A DNA stretch of 38,550 nt from Chloroflexi bacterium GWC2_73_18 (GCA_001794945.1 MGMJ01000127.1:16696-55245), one strand, 5' to 3'. Counted from the first letter of the stretch, positions 18,002-25,569 are shown. Made by a program: numbers and translations. The notes: generated by a model not told the origin, from the sequence alone.

Positions 18002-18493
18002 TCAGGCGCCCTCGCCCGGCTCTTCGCTCCAGCCCGCCCGCATCAGCCGGTGCGGGACGCCGGCGTACTCGACCATCTCGCCGATGCCGACCCACCCGAC
18101 GTGCTCGAAGAAGCGGACGTTCTGGGGCTGGATGTAGGCCAGGAAGACGCGCGCCCCGCGCCGGCGCACCTCGTCCTCAGCCGTCTTCACCAGGGCCGGG
18201 GCGACGCGCAGCCGCGTGCCCCGGTAGCCTCCGGCGACGGCCAGCCGGCCACCGAACCAGGTGCCGTCGGGGCGACGGAAGCAGCGCACCGCGCCCACCA
18301 CGTCGCCGGCCGGCTGGCAGATGGCGACGATGTGGAGCGTCCCGGGATCGTCATCGAACTCGTCGACGTCGCTCTCCGCGAAGAGGCCCTGTTCGCGGAC
18401 GAAGGCCTCTTCGCGGATCGCGTAGTGCGCCCGAAGTTCCTCGGCGGACCCGGCAGGCCGGCAGACGAGGGTACGCCCCGGTTCCGCCGTCAC
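18002..18493 (-). CDS. GNAT N-acetyltransferase, MSMEG_0567/Sll0786-like
   Basis: YAIREEAFVREQGLFAESDVDEFDDDPGTLHIVAI..GDVVGAVRCFRRPDGTWFGGRLAVAGGYRGTRLRVAPALVKTAEDEVRRRGARVFLAYIQPQNVRFFEHVGW; GTG at 18491-18493. Confidence 0.85.
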   Translation of the reverse strand: MTAEPGRTLVCRPAGSAEELRAHYAIREEAFVREQGLFAESDVDEFDDDPGTLHIVAICQPAGDVVGAVRCFRRPDGTWFGGRLAVAGGYRGTRLRVAPALVKTAEDEVRRRGARVFLAYIQPQNVRFFEHVGWVGIGEMVEYAGVPHRLMRAGWSEEPGEGA

Positions 18494-18531
18494 GCCGGAC
18501 CCGCGTCTCGAGGATGTCCCGCCTAGAAGAG

Positions 18532-19092
18532 CTAGAAGCCCAGGTTGAGATCGATGCCCAGGGAGATCACCACCGCGGGCAGGAAGAAGGTCCAGATCGC
18601 GGTGACCACCAGGATCCAGCCCAGCACGTTCGCCGGCAGGCGACCGTAGACGGTGGCCGCGATCGCGGCGAAGGCGACCGTCCAGACGACCATGACCGTC
18701 TGGAAGAGCCACAGGCCGTCGAAGAAGATGAGGAACGGCAGCGACAGGACGGCGATGGGGATCGAGATGTTGGCGACCGGCTTCAGGTCGAGGCCGTGGA
18801 TCTCCACCGCCCCCAGCACGATGAAGAAGAGGGCGTAGAGCGAGGCCAGGCCGGCCACGGCCACGAAGTTGCCGCCGCTGACCAACAGGTAGAAGACCGT
18901 CCCGAATGCCGTGACCCCGCCGACCAGGCTGATCCAGCCGACCGTCTTGAGCGGATGGGCTCCGCCCTCGGCCGGCTCGGCGCCGTAGCCGAGAAAGAAG
19001 AGCCCGTTCGCCCAGGCGGCGAGGCCAAGGCACATGGTCAGCACGGTGAGCGGCAGGGGATTCTCGAGCGGTAGATGCGTGGTCAGGTCCAT
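18532..19092 (-). CDS. Small polytopic membrane protein (186 aa), possibly AmiS/UreI-like amide/urea channel
   Basis: Five to six hydrophobic segments, size and 'ANGLFFLGYG' start region reminiscent of AmiS/UreI; SD AAGGAG upstream. Confidence 0.55.
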   Translation of the reverse strand: MDLTTHLPLENPLPLTVLTMCLGLAAWANGLFFLGYGAEPAEGGAHPLKTVGWISLVGGVTAFGTVFYLLVSGGNFVAVAGLASLYALFFIVLGAVEIHGLDLKPVANISIPIAVLSLPFLIFFDGLWLFQTVMVVWTVAFAAIAATVYGRLPANVLGWILVVTAIWTFFLPAVVISLGIDLNLGF

Positions 19093-19164
19093 GAGTCACT
19101 CCTTCCCATCGGGCGACGGGCTTGAGCGCCCGCCGCTCTCGAAATCTAGGGACGCACATGTGGG

Positions 19165-19182
19165 GCGGTCCGTGTGGACCGC
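19165..19182. other. Perfect hairpin GCGGTCC-GTGT-GGACCGC between radical SAM and membrane protein genes
   Basis: 7-bp stem, 4-nt loop read directly. Confidence 0.6.
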
Positions 19183-19224
19183 TCGGCTCGAGTCCCGGCG
19201 GCACGGCGCCCCGGCCGGCGCCTC

Positions 19225-20373
19225 TCAGGTGCGGGGCCGGACCTCGACAAGCGGGAGCTGGCGCCCGTTCCCGTTGAACTTCCCCTGTACGAAGGCCGGC
19301 AGCCCGCTGCAGGCGCCGCACCGCGTGCAGCCGGCCTTGCTGACCAGGTGGGTGACGCCTCGCCGCTCGAGCATCTCCGCCACCGCCCGGTAGATCCCTT
19401 CCATCACCTCGCGGGGCGGCGGCGGCACGTCCTGCATCTCCGTGCCCAGGATGGGCCGGAGCGGGACGACGAACGGGAAGACGCCCATGTCGACGAGTCG
19501 CTCGCAGCCGGCGATGATCGACTCGCTGCTCTCACCCAGTCCGACGATGATGTAGCTGCTCACCTGGTACTCGCCGAAGACGTCGACCGCCTTCTCGAAG
19601 GCCCGGTAGTAGGTGTCGACGCTGGTCCGGGCCTTGCCCGGCAAGATCCGCTCGCGGACCTCCTGGTCGAACGACTCGAGATGGAGACCGATCGAGTCCG
19701 CCCCGGCCTCTTTGACCTGCCGGAGGACATCGAGATCGTCCGGCGGCTCGAACTGGACCTCGATCGGGAGATCGACGGCCGCCTTCACGGCGCGCGCGCA
19801 GCGCGCCATGTAGAGGGCCCCCTTATCGGTCTCGTTGATCGTGCCCATGGTCATGACGAAGTGCCTGACGCCGTCGAGGCGAACGGCCGCTTCCGCCACC
19901 TCGGCCAGCTGCGCCGGCGTCTTGACGGGGATCGTCGCCTTGTTCCGCAGGCTGATGCCGATCCCGCAGAAGCGACAGCGGTCGGCGTCGCTGTTCCAGC
20001 GGATGCAGGTCTGGACGACGGTCGTCGCGAGGACGTCCGCGCCGTGCCGGACCGCGATCTGCCAGTAGGGAACGCCGTCCGCCGTCGAGAGCGCATAGAA
20101 GCGGGGGCGATCGGGGAAGGCGACCGGCGTGAGCGGCTCGCCGTGTCGCGTGATGACGAAGCCGGAGCCGTCCGCTCGCACCGCATAGGGGGAATCCGTG
20201 GCGAAGCCGGCCATCGTCGGCACCATGACGGTCTGGCCGTCGAAGAGGAACGCCTTGTCGTCGGTCGGACCGGCGCCTCCCCGCCGTCCGATACTCGCGA
20301 CCGGCACCTCCAGCCGTGCTCCGCGGATCTGCAGATCGACGACGAGCTCTTCGAGATCGATCTTCTCGTTCAC
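19225..20373 (-). CDS. Radical SAM protein, MSMEG_0568-like
   Basis: TCIRWNSDADRCRFCGIGISLRNKATIPVKTPAQL (CxxxxxxxxCxxC), SYIIVGLGE, C-terminal CTRCGACSG; GTG start. Confidence 0.88.
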   Translation of the reverse strand: MNEKIDLEELVVDLQIRGARLEVPVASIGRRGGAGPTDDKAFLFDGQTVMVPTMAGFATDSPYAVRADGSGFVITRHGEPLTPVAFPDRPRFYALSTADGVPYWQIAVRHGADVLATTVVQTCIRWNSDADRCRFCGIGISLRNKATIPVKTPAQLAEVAEAAVRLDGVRHFVMTMGTINETDKGALYMARCARAVKAAVDLPIEVQFEPPDDLDVLRQVKEAGADSIGLHLESFDQEVRERILPGKARTSVDTYYRAFEKAVDVFGEYQVSSYIIVGLGESSESIIAGCERLVDMGVFPFVVPLRPILGTEMQDVPPPPREVMEGIYRAVAEMLERRGVTHLVSKAGCTRCGACSGLPAFVQGKFNGNGRQLPLVEVRPRT

Positions 20374-20403
20374 CGTCGGGCTCCTCGTCGGATGAAATGA
20401 CCG

Positions 20404-20432
20404 GGGCGGCCGTCCGACCGGAGCGGCCGCCC
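20404..20432. other. Strong intercistronic hairpin GGGCGGCCG-N11-CGGCCGCCC
   Basis: Perfect 9-bp inverted repeat between the MSMEG_0572-like and radical SAM genes. Confidence 0.7.
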
Positions 20433-20455
20433 GCGTCGTTCCGGGTCTGTCGACC

Positions 20456-20944
20456 CTACAGGGTCCAGGTGTTGAGGATAAGCGCCTTGTCGCGCCAGTG
20501 TCCGATCAGGCTGTCGAGCACGTCGAGCGGGCTGAAGGGGCGGACCCCGTCGATCAGGTCGTCCTCGCGGTGGCCGTAGAGCGCCCCGAGGGCGAAGCGG
20601 CACGCGTAGATCTTGGTGCCCTCTCGCATGATCGTCTTGAGCTGGTTGTTGATGGCCAGGTGGCCCGGGAAGCCCTCCGCGCCGACCGATGGCCAGCCCC
20701 GGGTCCCCGAGGCCATCAGAACGCCCGGGCCGTAGAGGACCATCGTGGTCTCGAAGCCCTTGCGCTGGATGCGGGTGGTGGTCAGCATGTTGACGAGGCC
20801 CACGGAACCCTCGTAGGGCACCGTGTGCATCATCACCAGGGCCTTCTCGCCGGGGTTCGCCTTGTAGTCCGGGAAGACCTTCTCAGTGTGGTCGTAGAGG
20901 AACTGGCCCTCCTGCGCCCGCGGGATCGCGACACGTTCCGCCAT
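20456..20944 (-). CDS. MSMEG_0572/Sll0783-like nitrogen-starvation response protein
   Basis: KVFPDYKANPGEKALVMMHTVPYEGSVGLVNMLTTTRIQRKGFETTMVLYGPGVLMASGTRGWPSVGAEGFPGHLAINNQLKTIMREGTKIYACRFALGALYGH. Confidence 0.87.
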   Translation of the reverse strand: MAERVAIPRAQEGQFLYDHTEKVFPDYKANPGEKALVMMHTVPYEGSVGLVNMLTTTRIQRKGFETTMVLYGPGVLMASGTRGWPSVGAEGFPGHLAINNQLKTIMREGTKIYACRFALGALYGHREDDLIDGVRPFSPLDVLDSLIGHWRDKALILNTWTL

Positions 20945-20992
20945 CGATACACGCCTCCTTCGTTGCTCTCGACCGGCTGGACCCGGCGGGTC

Positions 20993-21880
20993 TCAGCCCA
21001 TGACACCGGCCGTGGCCTTGTGCTCGCTGCCGCTGGGGATCGCGTACAGCTCCTCCGCGTTCTTGTAGAAGACGCGGTCCTTCAGCTCCTCGCTGATGTC
21101 GGTCCCCTCGATCCGGTAGTACTCGCTCCAGAAGTCGCTCCAGGGCGTGTCGGAGGCGAAGAGGATCCGATCCCACCCCTGGCCCGACTCCTGCAGCTCG
21201 TGCAGCATCCAGCGCGACCCGAAACCGACCGTCCAGGTCATGTCGCCGTAGACCTTGTAACCCTCGCGGACGAAGTCGAGGAACCGGGGGACCCACTTGA
21301 TGTGCCCGGACGTGCCGCCGCCCAGGTGGACGACGTAGATCTTGATGCGCTTGCCGTATTCCCTGATGAACTCCATCGCGTTGCTGATGTCCGAGCCGCC
21401 GGCCGGGCTGGTGTGGATGTGGAAGACCAGGTCGTTCTTCTCGGCCGCGTCGACGGAGAGATCCCAGAGGGCCCTCGTCTCGGCGTCCCATTCGGACACC
21501 TTGTAGGTGCCGCCCAGGAGACAGGTCGCCTTGAGCGCCCGGATGCCCCGCTCGCCGGCATGCTGGAGCGCTTCTTTGACACGGTCGACGTCCTTCAGCA
21601 TCCCCGAGACCCAGAGCGCGCCGACCAGCCGATCCTCGTGCGCCACGGCATCGACGACGAGCGGATTGAGCGTGAACGGCTGGGCCGAGTCGGGGATCCC
21701 GTAGTTGGAGATCACCATCTGCCGCTCGACACCGTGGTCGTCCATGTGCTTGATCATGGCGGCCGCCGTCGGGTAGTCGAACACCGTCGGGTTCAACGGC
21801 GTGGGGAACCCGTAATAGGGATAGGCGGCCATCTCACCGATATGGCTGTGAGCGTCGAAGACGCGCCGCTGTACCTTCAT
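20993..21880 (-). CDS. Amidohydrolase family protein (PF04909-like)
   Basis: RRVFDAHSHIGE, GIRALKAT, HIHTSPAGG, VVHLGGG, ILFASDTPWSDF. Confidence 0.85.
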   Translation of the reverse strand: MKVQRRVFDAHSHIGEMAAYPYYGFPTPLNPTVFDYPTAAAMIKHMDDHGVERQMVISNYGIPDSAQPFTLNPLVVDAVAHEDRLVGALWVSGMLKDVDRVKEALQHAGERGIRALKATCLLGGTYKVSEWDAETRALWDLSVDAAEKNDLVFHIHTSPAGGSDISNAMEFIREYGKRIKIYVVHLGGGTSGHIKWVPRFLDFVREGYKVYGDMTWTVGFGSRWMLHELQESGQGWDRILFASDTPWSDFWSEYYRIEGTDISEELKDRVFYKNAEELYAIPSGSEHKATAGVMG

Positions 21881-21997
21881 CCATCCACCTCGACGTTGTC
21901 GGGCCTCTTGGGCCCATCGCAGGACTTGTGACGGAGCGGCTGCTGAGTCGGCGGGTGAGGGCTCCGCCCCCCGGGGTCGCCTCGCCTTGACCCGAGC

Positions 21998-22026
21998 AGG
22001 ATACTCCTCGCTCGGCCTGGAGGCAA
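21998..22026 (-). promoter_or_regulatory. Sigma70-type promoter for the amidohydrolase/nit1C-like operon: TTGCCT-17-TATCCT, ~110-nt leader
   Basis: aggcaa (22021-22026) and aggata (21998-22003) on plus strand, 17-nt spacer. Confidence 0.6.
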
Positions 22027-22075
22027 CCGTTTACGTGGCCCGAAGAAGGTGGGCCATTCGGACCCACCGGCGACC

Positions 22076-23371
22076 TCAGTCCGCCGTCAGCGCCTCCCGC
22101 GCCAGGGCGTAGGCCTCCTCATGGCGACCGAGCCGGGCGAGCGCGTCGGCCCAGGCGCCGAGCACCTCGCGGCGCCGCGCCGCCGAGGGACCTTCCCGGG
22201 CCAGCGCGGCGGCCCGCTGGTAGGTCGCCTCCGCGTCGGCGAGACGATCCGCGGCGATGAGCGCCCTGGCCCGGGTGACGAGCGCGTCGAGGAGCGCCTT
22301 CGGGTTGTCGTTCGCCTCGGCCAGGCCGATCGCCTCGTCGGCGAGCCGCAGGCCGCCCTCGAGATCCCCCCTTGCCAGCTTCACCCGCGCCTCGGTATCC
22401 GCCACGTAGGCCAACCAGCGCGTGTCGCCGAGCTCGGAGAACCGCGCCCGCGCCTCGGCGACCATTTCGGCCGCCCGCCGCGTATCACCGACCGCGAGGT
22501 AGGCAAGCGCCATCTCGTTCTCGAGCGAGGCCGTCTCGCGCTCCGCCTCGGCCGCGCGGAAGAGCACCAGCGCCTGCGTCCCGGCGCGGATGGCGGCCTC
22601 GAGGTCACCGGCGTCCCGGTAGGTGGTCGCCAGCGAGTAGAGGAGCGTCGCCCGGCGGCGGTCGTCGAGGTCCCCGGCCAGCCCGCGCGCCTCTTCGAGG
22701 TAGGCGAGCGCGGCGCGATGCGCCCCGTCGTGCGACTCGACCTCGGAGAGAGCCACGAGGACGCGCACGGTGAAGTCGGCCAGGACCGCCAGCCCGCCCC
22801 GGAGCTGCGCGAGGATCTCCTGCAGGATCGCCCGCGCCTCGGCCGGGTTCTCGAGCGCAAACAGGGCCGCGGCGAGCCAGTAGCGGGCCAGCGCCGCGTC
22901 GGCGGCGCGGCCCGACCCGGCGAAGAGATCGGACGCCTCGGTGGCGGCCCGGATCGCTTCGGCCGGCCGGTCGAGCCGGTAGAGCGCCTCCGCCAGGCCC
23001 CGCAGCACCTCGGCCCTCGCGGCCCTGTCGGCGGGCCGCTCCAGGAGCGCCTCGTAGGCGTCCACAGCGTCGCGCCACTCCCCGCTCGCCGCCAGCAGGT
23101 CCGCCTCGAGACGGGCCAACGCGGGGGCGGCGTCAGCCAGGAACTGGCTCGGGGGGATCCCCAACCGTTCCGCGAAGAAGGTGAGCGCCGACATCGACGG
23201 TTTGACCAGGCCGTTTTCCAGGGCGCTCACATACGCCTTCGTGTACCGCCCCTCGGCGAGGCGCTGCTGCGTCAGGCCGGCGCGCCGCCGCGACTCGCGC
23301 AACCGCCGGCCGAACTCGGCGGCCAGCGCACTGTCGTCGACGATCACCCGGCGGCGTTTGGTCTTCGGCAT
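22076..23371 (-). CDS. XRE-type HTH regulator with C-terminal TPR repeats
   Basis: FGRRLRESRRRAGLTQQRLAEGRYTKAYVSALENGLVKPSMSALTFFAERLGIPPSQFL HTH followed by repeated A/L-rich helix pairs. Confidence 0.87.
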   Translation of the reverse strand: MPKTKRRRVIVDDSALAAEFGRRLRESRRRAGLTQQRLAEGRYTKAYVSALENGLVKPSMSALTFFAERLGIPPSQFLADAAPALARLEADLLAASGEWRDAVDAYEALLERPADRAARAEVLRGLAEALYRLDRPAEAIRAATEASDLFAGSGRAADAALARYWLAAALFALENPAEARAILQEILAQLRGGLAVLADFTVRVLVALSEVESHDGAHRAALAYLEEARGLAGDLDDRRRATLLYSLATTYRDAGDLEAAIRAGTQALVLFRAAEAERETASLENEMALAYLAVGDTRRAAEMVAEARARFSELGDTRWLAYVADTEARVKLARGDLEGGLRLADEAIGLAEANDNPKALLDALVTRARALIAADRLADAEATYQRAAALAREGPSAARRREVLGAWADALARLGRHEEAYALAREALTAD

Positions 23372-23663
23372 GGGCCGGATCGTACACCATCCTGTACGCC
23401 TCGTTCAACTGCTCCTTGACACTGGCGAAGAGCCGGTCCAACGGCACCTGCAGGCGCGCCGACATCAGGACCAGCGCAGGCAGCGACGGCACGCAGCGTC
23501 CGCTCTCCACCGCCGAGACGAACGCCCTGGTCAACGGCCGCCCGAGCTCCTCCTGCGTCATCCCCCGTCTCTGCCGCAACCGTCGAAGTTCGGCGCCGAG
23601 GCTCAAGGCCAGTGGCGAGGCCGGGCCGCAGACTCGCTGTTTAGTAATACTTGACTTCACCAC
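23133..23663 (-). CDS. XRE-type HTH protein whose reading frame overlaps the downstream HTH-TPR gene by 239 bp
   Basis: LGAELRRLRQRRGMTQEELGRPLTRAFVSAVESGRCVPSLPALVLMSARLQVPLDRLF; GTG start at 23663; C-terminal ~80 aa is an Arg/Ala/Pro-rich alternative-frame sequence. Confidence 0.7.
   Translation of the reverse strand: MVKSSITKQRVCGPASPLALSLGAELRRLRQRRGMTQEELGRPLTRAFVSAVESGRCVPSLPALVLMSARLQVPLDRLFASVKEQLNEAYRMVYDPAHAEDQTPPGDRRRQCAGRRVRPAVARVAAARRPDAAAPRRGAVHEGVCERPGKRPGQTVDVGAHLLRGTVGDPPEPVPG
23379..23408 (-). promoter_or_regulatory. Leaderless promoter for the HTH-TPR gene: TTGAAC-18-TACGAT-7-ATG
   Basis: -10 revcomp(23379-23384), -35 revcomp(23403-23408), ATG at 23371. Confidence 0.55.
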
Positions 23664-23679
23664 GCCCAGACTCTAGCAT
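23651..23679 (+). promoter_or_regulatory. Promoter TTGACT-17-TAGCAT (plus), overlapping the minus-strand TAGAGT -10 (23670-23675) of the XRE gene
   Basis: Direct reading; spacer exactly 17 nt. Confidence 0.65.
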
Positions 23680-23760
23680 CGCCGCGCAAGGTGTCGCCGG
23701 CCGGTCGACGCACCTCCGCCCGTCTCCGACCGGCAAACGGGGGGAAGAAGGAGGCCTCCG

Positions 23761-23883
23761 ATGGCGCCTCGGCTCCGTCGTTCGCTCACGATCCTGTCCG
23801 CCTGCGCTGCGGCCGCACTGATGGTCGCGGCGAGCGTCACCCTCGCGCTCGCCGGTTCCGGTCCCGGCCCGTTCCCGCGCTAG
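23761..23883 (+). CDS. 40-aa exported micropeptide precursor (not in supplied ORF track)
   Basis: ATG with SD AAGGAGG (23748-23754, 6-nt spacing); MAPRLRRSLTILSACAAAALMVAASVTLALAGSGPGPFPR*: basic N-terminus, hydrophobic core, ALA|G cleavage-like site. Confidence 0.6.
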   Translation: MAPRLRRSLTILSACAAAALMVAASVTLALAGSGPGPFPR

Positions 23884-23941
23884 CTTGCTCGGGGACAAGC
23901 GCCCGGTCCGCCGGGTGACCTCGGGGGTCATTGATAAATAC

Positions 23942-23971
23942 TTGCTACGCTGGGCGCTCGTTCCGTATACT
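23942..23971 (+). promoter_or_regulatory. Promoter TTGCTA-18-TATACT upstream of histidine kinase
   Basis: Direct reading. Confidence 0.55.
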
Positions 23972-24032
23972 CAGGCCCTCCGGGCGTTTCCGCCAGCTCG
24001 CGGCTTGCCCGGTTCCCGGGTGGAGGGCGAGC

Positions 24033-25226
24033 GTGGAGGCACCCCTTCGGGGGGGCGGGCTGCCGCAGGTGGCCCGGGCGACAGAGCGGCGGCGATGGGG
24101 GACGCCGCCGCGCCTCGCCGGGCTGCTCGCCGGTCTGCTCGCCGGGCTACTCGCCGCCGGGGGCCTGGAAACGCTGCGACTCGCCGGACTTCCTCCGGTG
24201 GGCACCGACCCGCTCGTTCTCCTCACCGTCGCCGGGTGCACCGCCGCCGGAGGGCGCGCGTCGGGCGCATCGTGCGGCGCACCGCTCCTCCTCTACCGCG
24301 GGGCCGGCTGGCTCGGAGGGGCGGCCGCCCCCGACGGCCCGACCGCTCTGCTCCTGGTCGTCTCCTCGACCGTCCTGGTCCTGATCGTCGGCGCGCTGCG
24401 CGAGCGGGCCGACCTGGCGATGCCCCGGCTGGACCGTGAGCGAGGTGAGCGTCGGGCGCTGGAGGCACAGCTCCTGCAGGCCCAGAAGATGGGATCGCTC
24501 GGTCAGCTGACGGGCGGCATCGCCCACGAGTTCAACAACCTCCTGACCACGGTCCGGGGCCACAGCGAGCTGCTGCTGGCGGACCTGGCGGACGATGCGC
24601 GGGCGAGGGAATCGGTGCTGCAGATCCAGGCAGCCGCGGACGGCGCGACGGCCCTCAGCCGGCAGCTTCTCGCCTTCAGCCGCCCGGACTCGCTCGGGCC
24701 AGGCGCGACCCCCGTCGCGGACGTGGTGAGGTCGACCGGCCAGATGCTGTGGCCCCTGATCGGCGACGCCATCCGGCTGGAGGTCCATGCGTCACCGCCG
24801 ACGGGCCGTGTCCGGGCGATGCCGATCCAGCTGCAGCAGGTGATCCTCAACCTGGCGATCAACGCCCGCGACGCGATGCCCGATGGCGGGCGCCTCGAGC
24901 TTCGCACGTCCGACGTCGAGATCGACGCGGCGACGGCGGCAAGCGCCCCCGGGATGCGACCCGGTCGATACGTGCTCCTCGCCGTACGCGACACGGGCTG
25001 CGGCATGGACGAGGAGGTCCGGGCGCATCTCTTCGAGCCCTTCTTCACCACCAAGGCGCCGGGTCGGGGGACCGGTCTCGGGCTCTCGACCGTCTACGGT
25101 CTGGTCAAGGGGTGGGGCGGCTACATCGCCGTGGAGAGCGAACCAGGGGGCGGCTCGACGTTCCGGATCTACCTGCCGCGGATCGAGGAAGCGGCTGCCC
25201 TGGCGGAGGGACCCGGTGGCGCCTGA
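24033..25226 (+). CDS. Membrane-anchored orphan sensor histidine kinase
   Basis: GQLTGGIAHEFNNLLTTVRGHSELL (H box), NLAINARDAMPDGG (N box), GLGLSTVYGLVKGWGG (G box); N-terminal hydrophobic segments; GTG start inferred. Confidence 0.85.
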   Translation: MEAPLRGGGLPQVARATERRRWGTPPRLAGLLAGLLAGLLAAGGLETLRLAGLPPVGTDPLVLLTVAGCTAAGGRASGASCGAPLLLYRGAGWLGGAAAPDGPTALLLVVSSTVLVLIVGALRERADLAMPRLDRERGERRALEAQLLQAQKMGSLGQLTGGIAHEFNNLLTTVRGHSELLLADLADDARARESVLQIQAAADGATALSRQLLAFSRPDSLGPGATPVADVVRSTGQMLWPLIGDAIRLEVHASPPTGRVRAMPIQLQQVILNLAINARDAMPDGGRLELRTSDVEIDAATAASAPGMRPGRYVLLAVRDTGCGMDEEVRAHLFEPFFTTKAPGRGTGLGLSTVYGLVKGWGGYIAVESEPGGGSTFRIYLPRIEEAAALAEGPGGA

Positions 25227-25245
25227 GGGCGAGGGTCGGGCGGAT

Positions 25246-25320
25246 TGGTGAGCCGCAGAGGACTCGAACCTCTAACCAGCTGATTAAGAGTCAGCTGCTC
25301 TACCATTGAGCTAGCGGCCC
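25246..25320 (-). tRNA. tRNA-Lys(CTT), CCA encoded
   Basis: Revcomp GGGCCGCTAGCTCAATGGTAGAGCAGCTGACTCTTAATCAGCTGGTTAGAGGTTCGAGTCCTCTGCGGCTCACCA folds as a cloverleaf; loop CTCTTAA. Confidence 0.95.
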
Positions 25321-25528
25321 ACGGGTCCCGGCCGGACCCGCCGAAGCGGCGTCCGCCGTTCCCCTATCCTAGCGCACCCGGCGCCGTCCGCCCCTTCCCG
25401 CATGGCCGGAGGTCCGCTCGGTGGGCCGCGTCGGTCCGGACGGGACGGGCCGAACGGTCCTGCCGCCGGGCCGGCGCGGGACCTTCGGCTCTCGCTGCCC
25501 CGTTCCGGCGCGCCTACAGTCAAGCCAG

Positions 25529-25548
25529 CGGTCGGTTGGGGCCGACCG
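25529..25548. other. Hairpin CGGTCGG-TTGGGG-CCGACCG immediately 5' of an ATG of the UspA gene
   Basis: Perfect 7-bp inverted repeat ending at 25548; in-frame ATG at 25549. Confidence 0.6.
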
Positions 25549-25569
25549 ATGGAAAGGCACGGTAGACGG

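Noticed and set aside
22028-22042. GlnR/NtcA-like nitrogen-regulator box near the nit1C-like promoter
   Set aside because: The AT-richer CACGTAAACGG sequence does not convincingly fit a GlnR or NtcA consensus by eye
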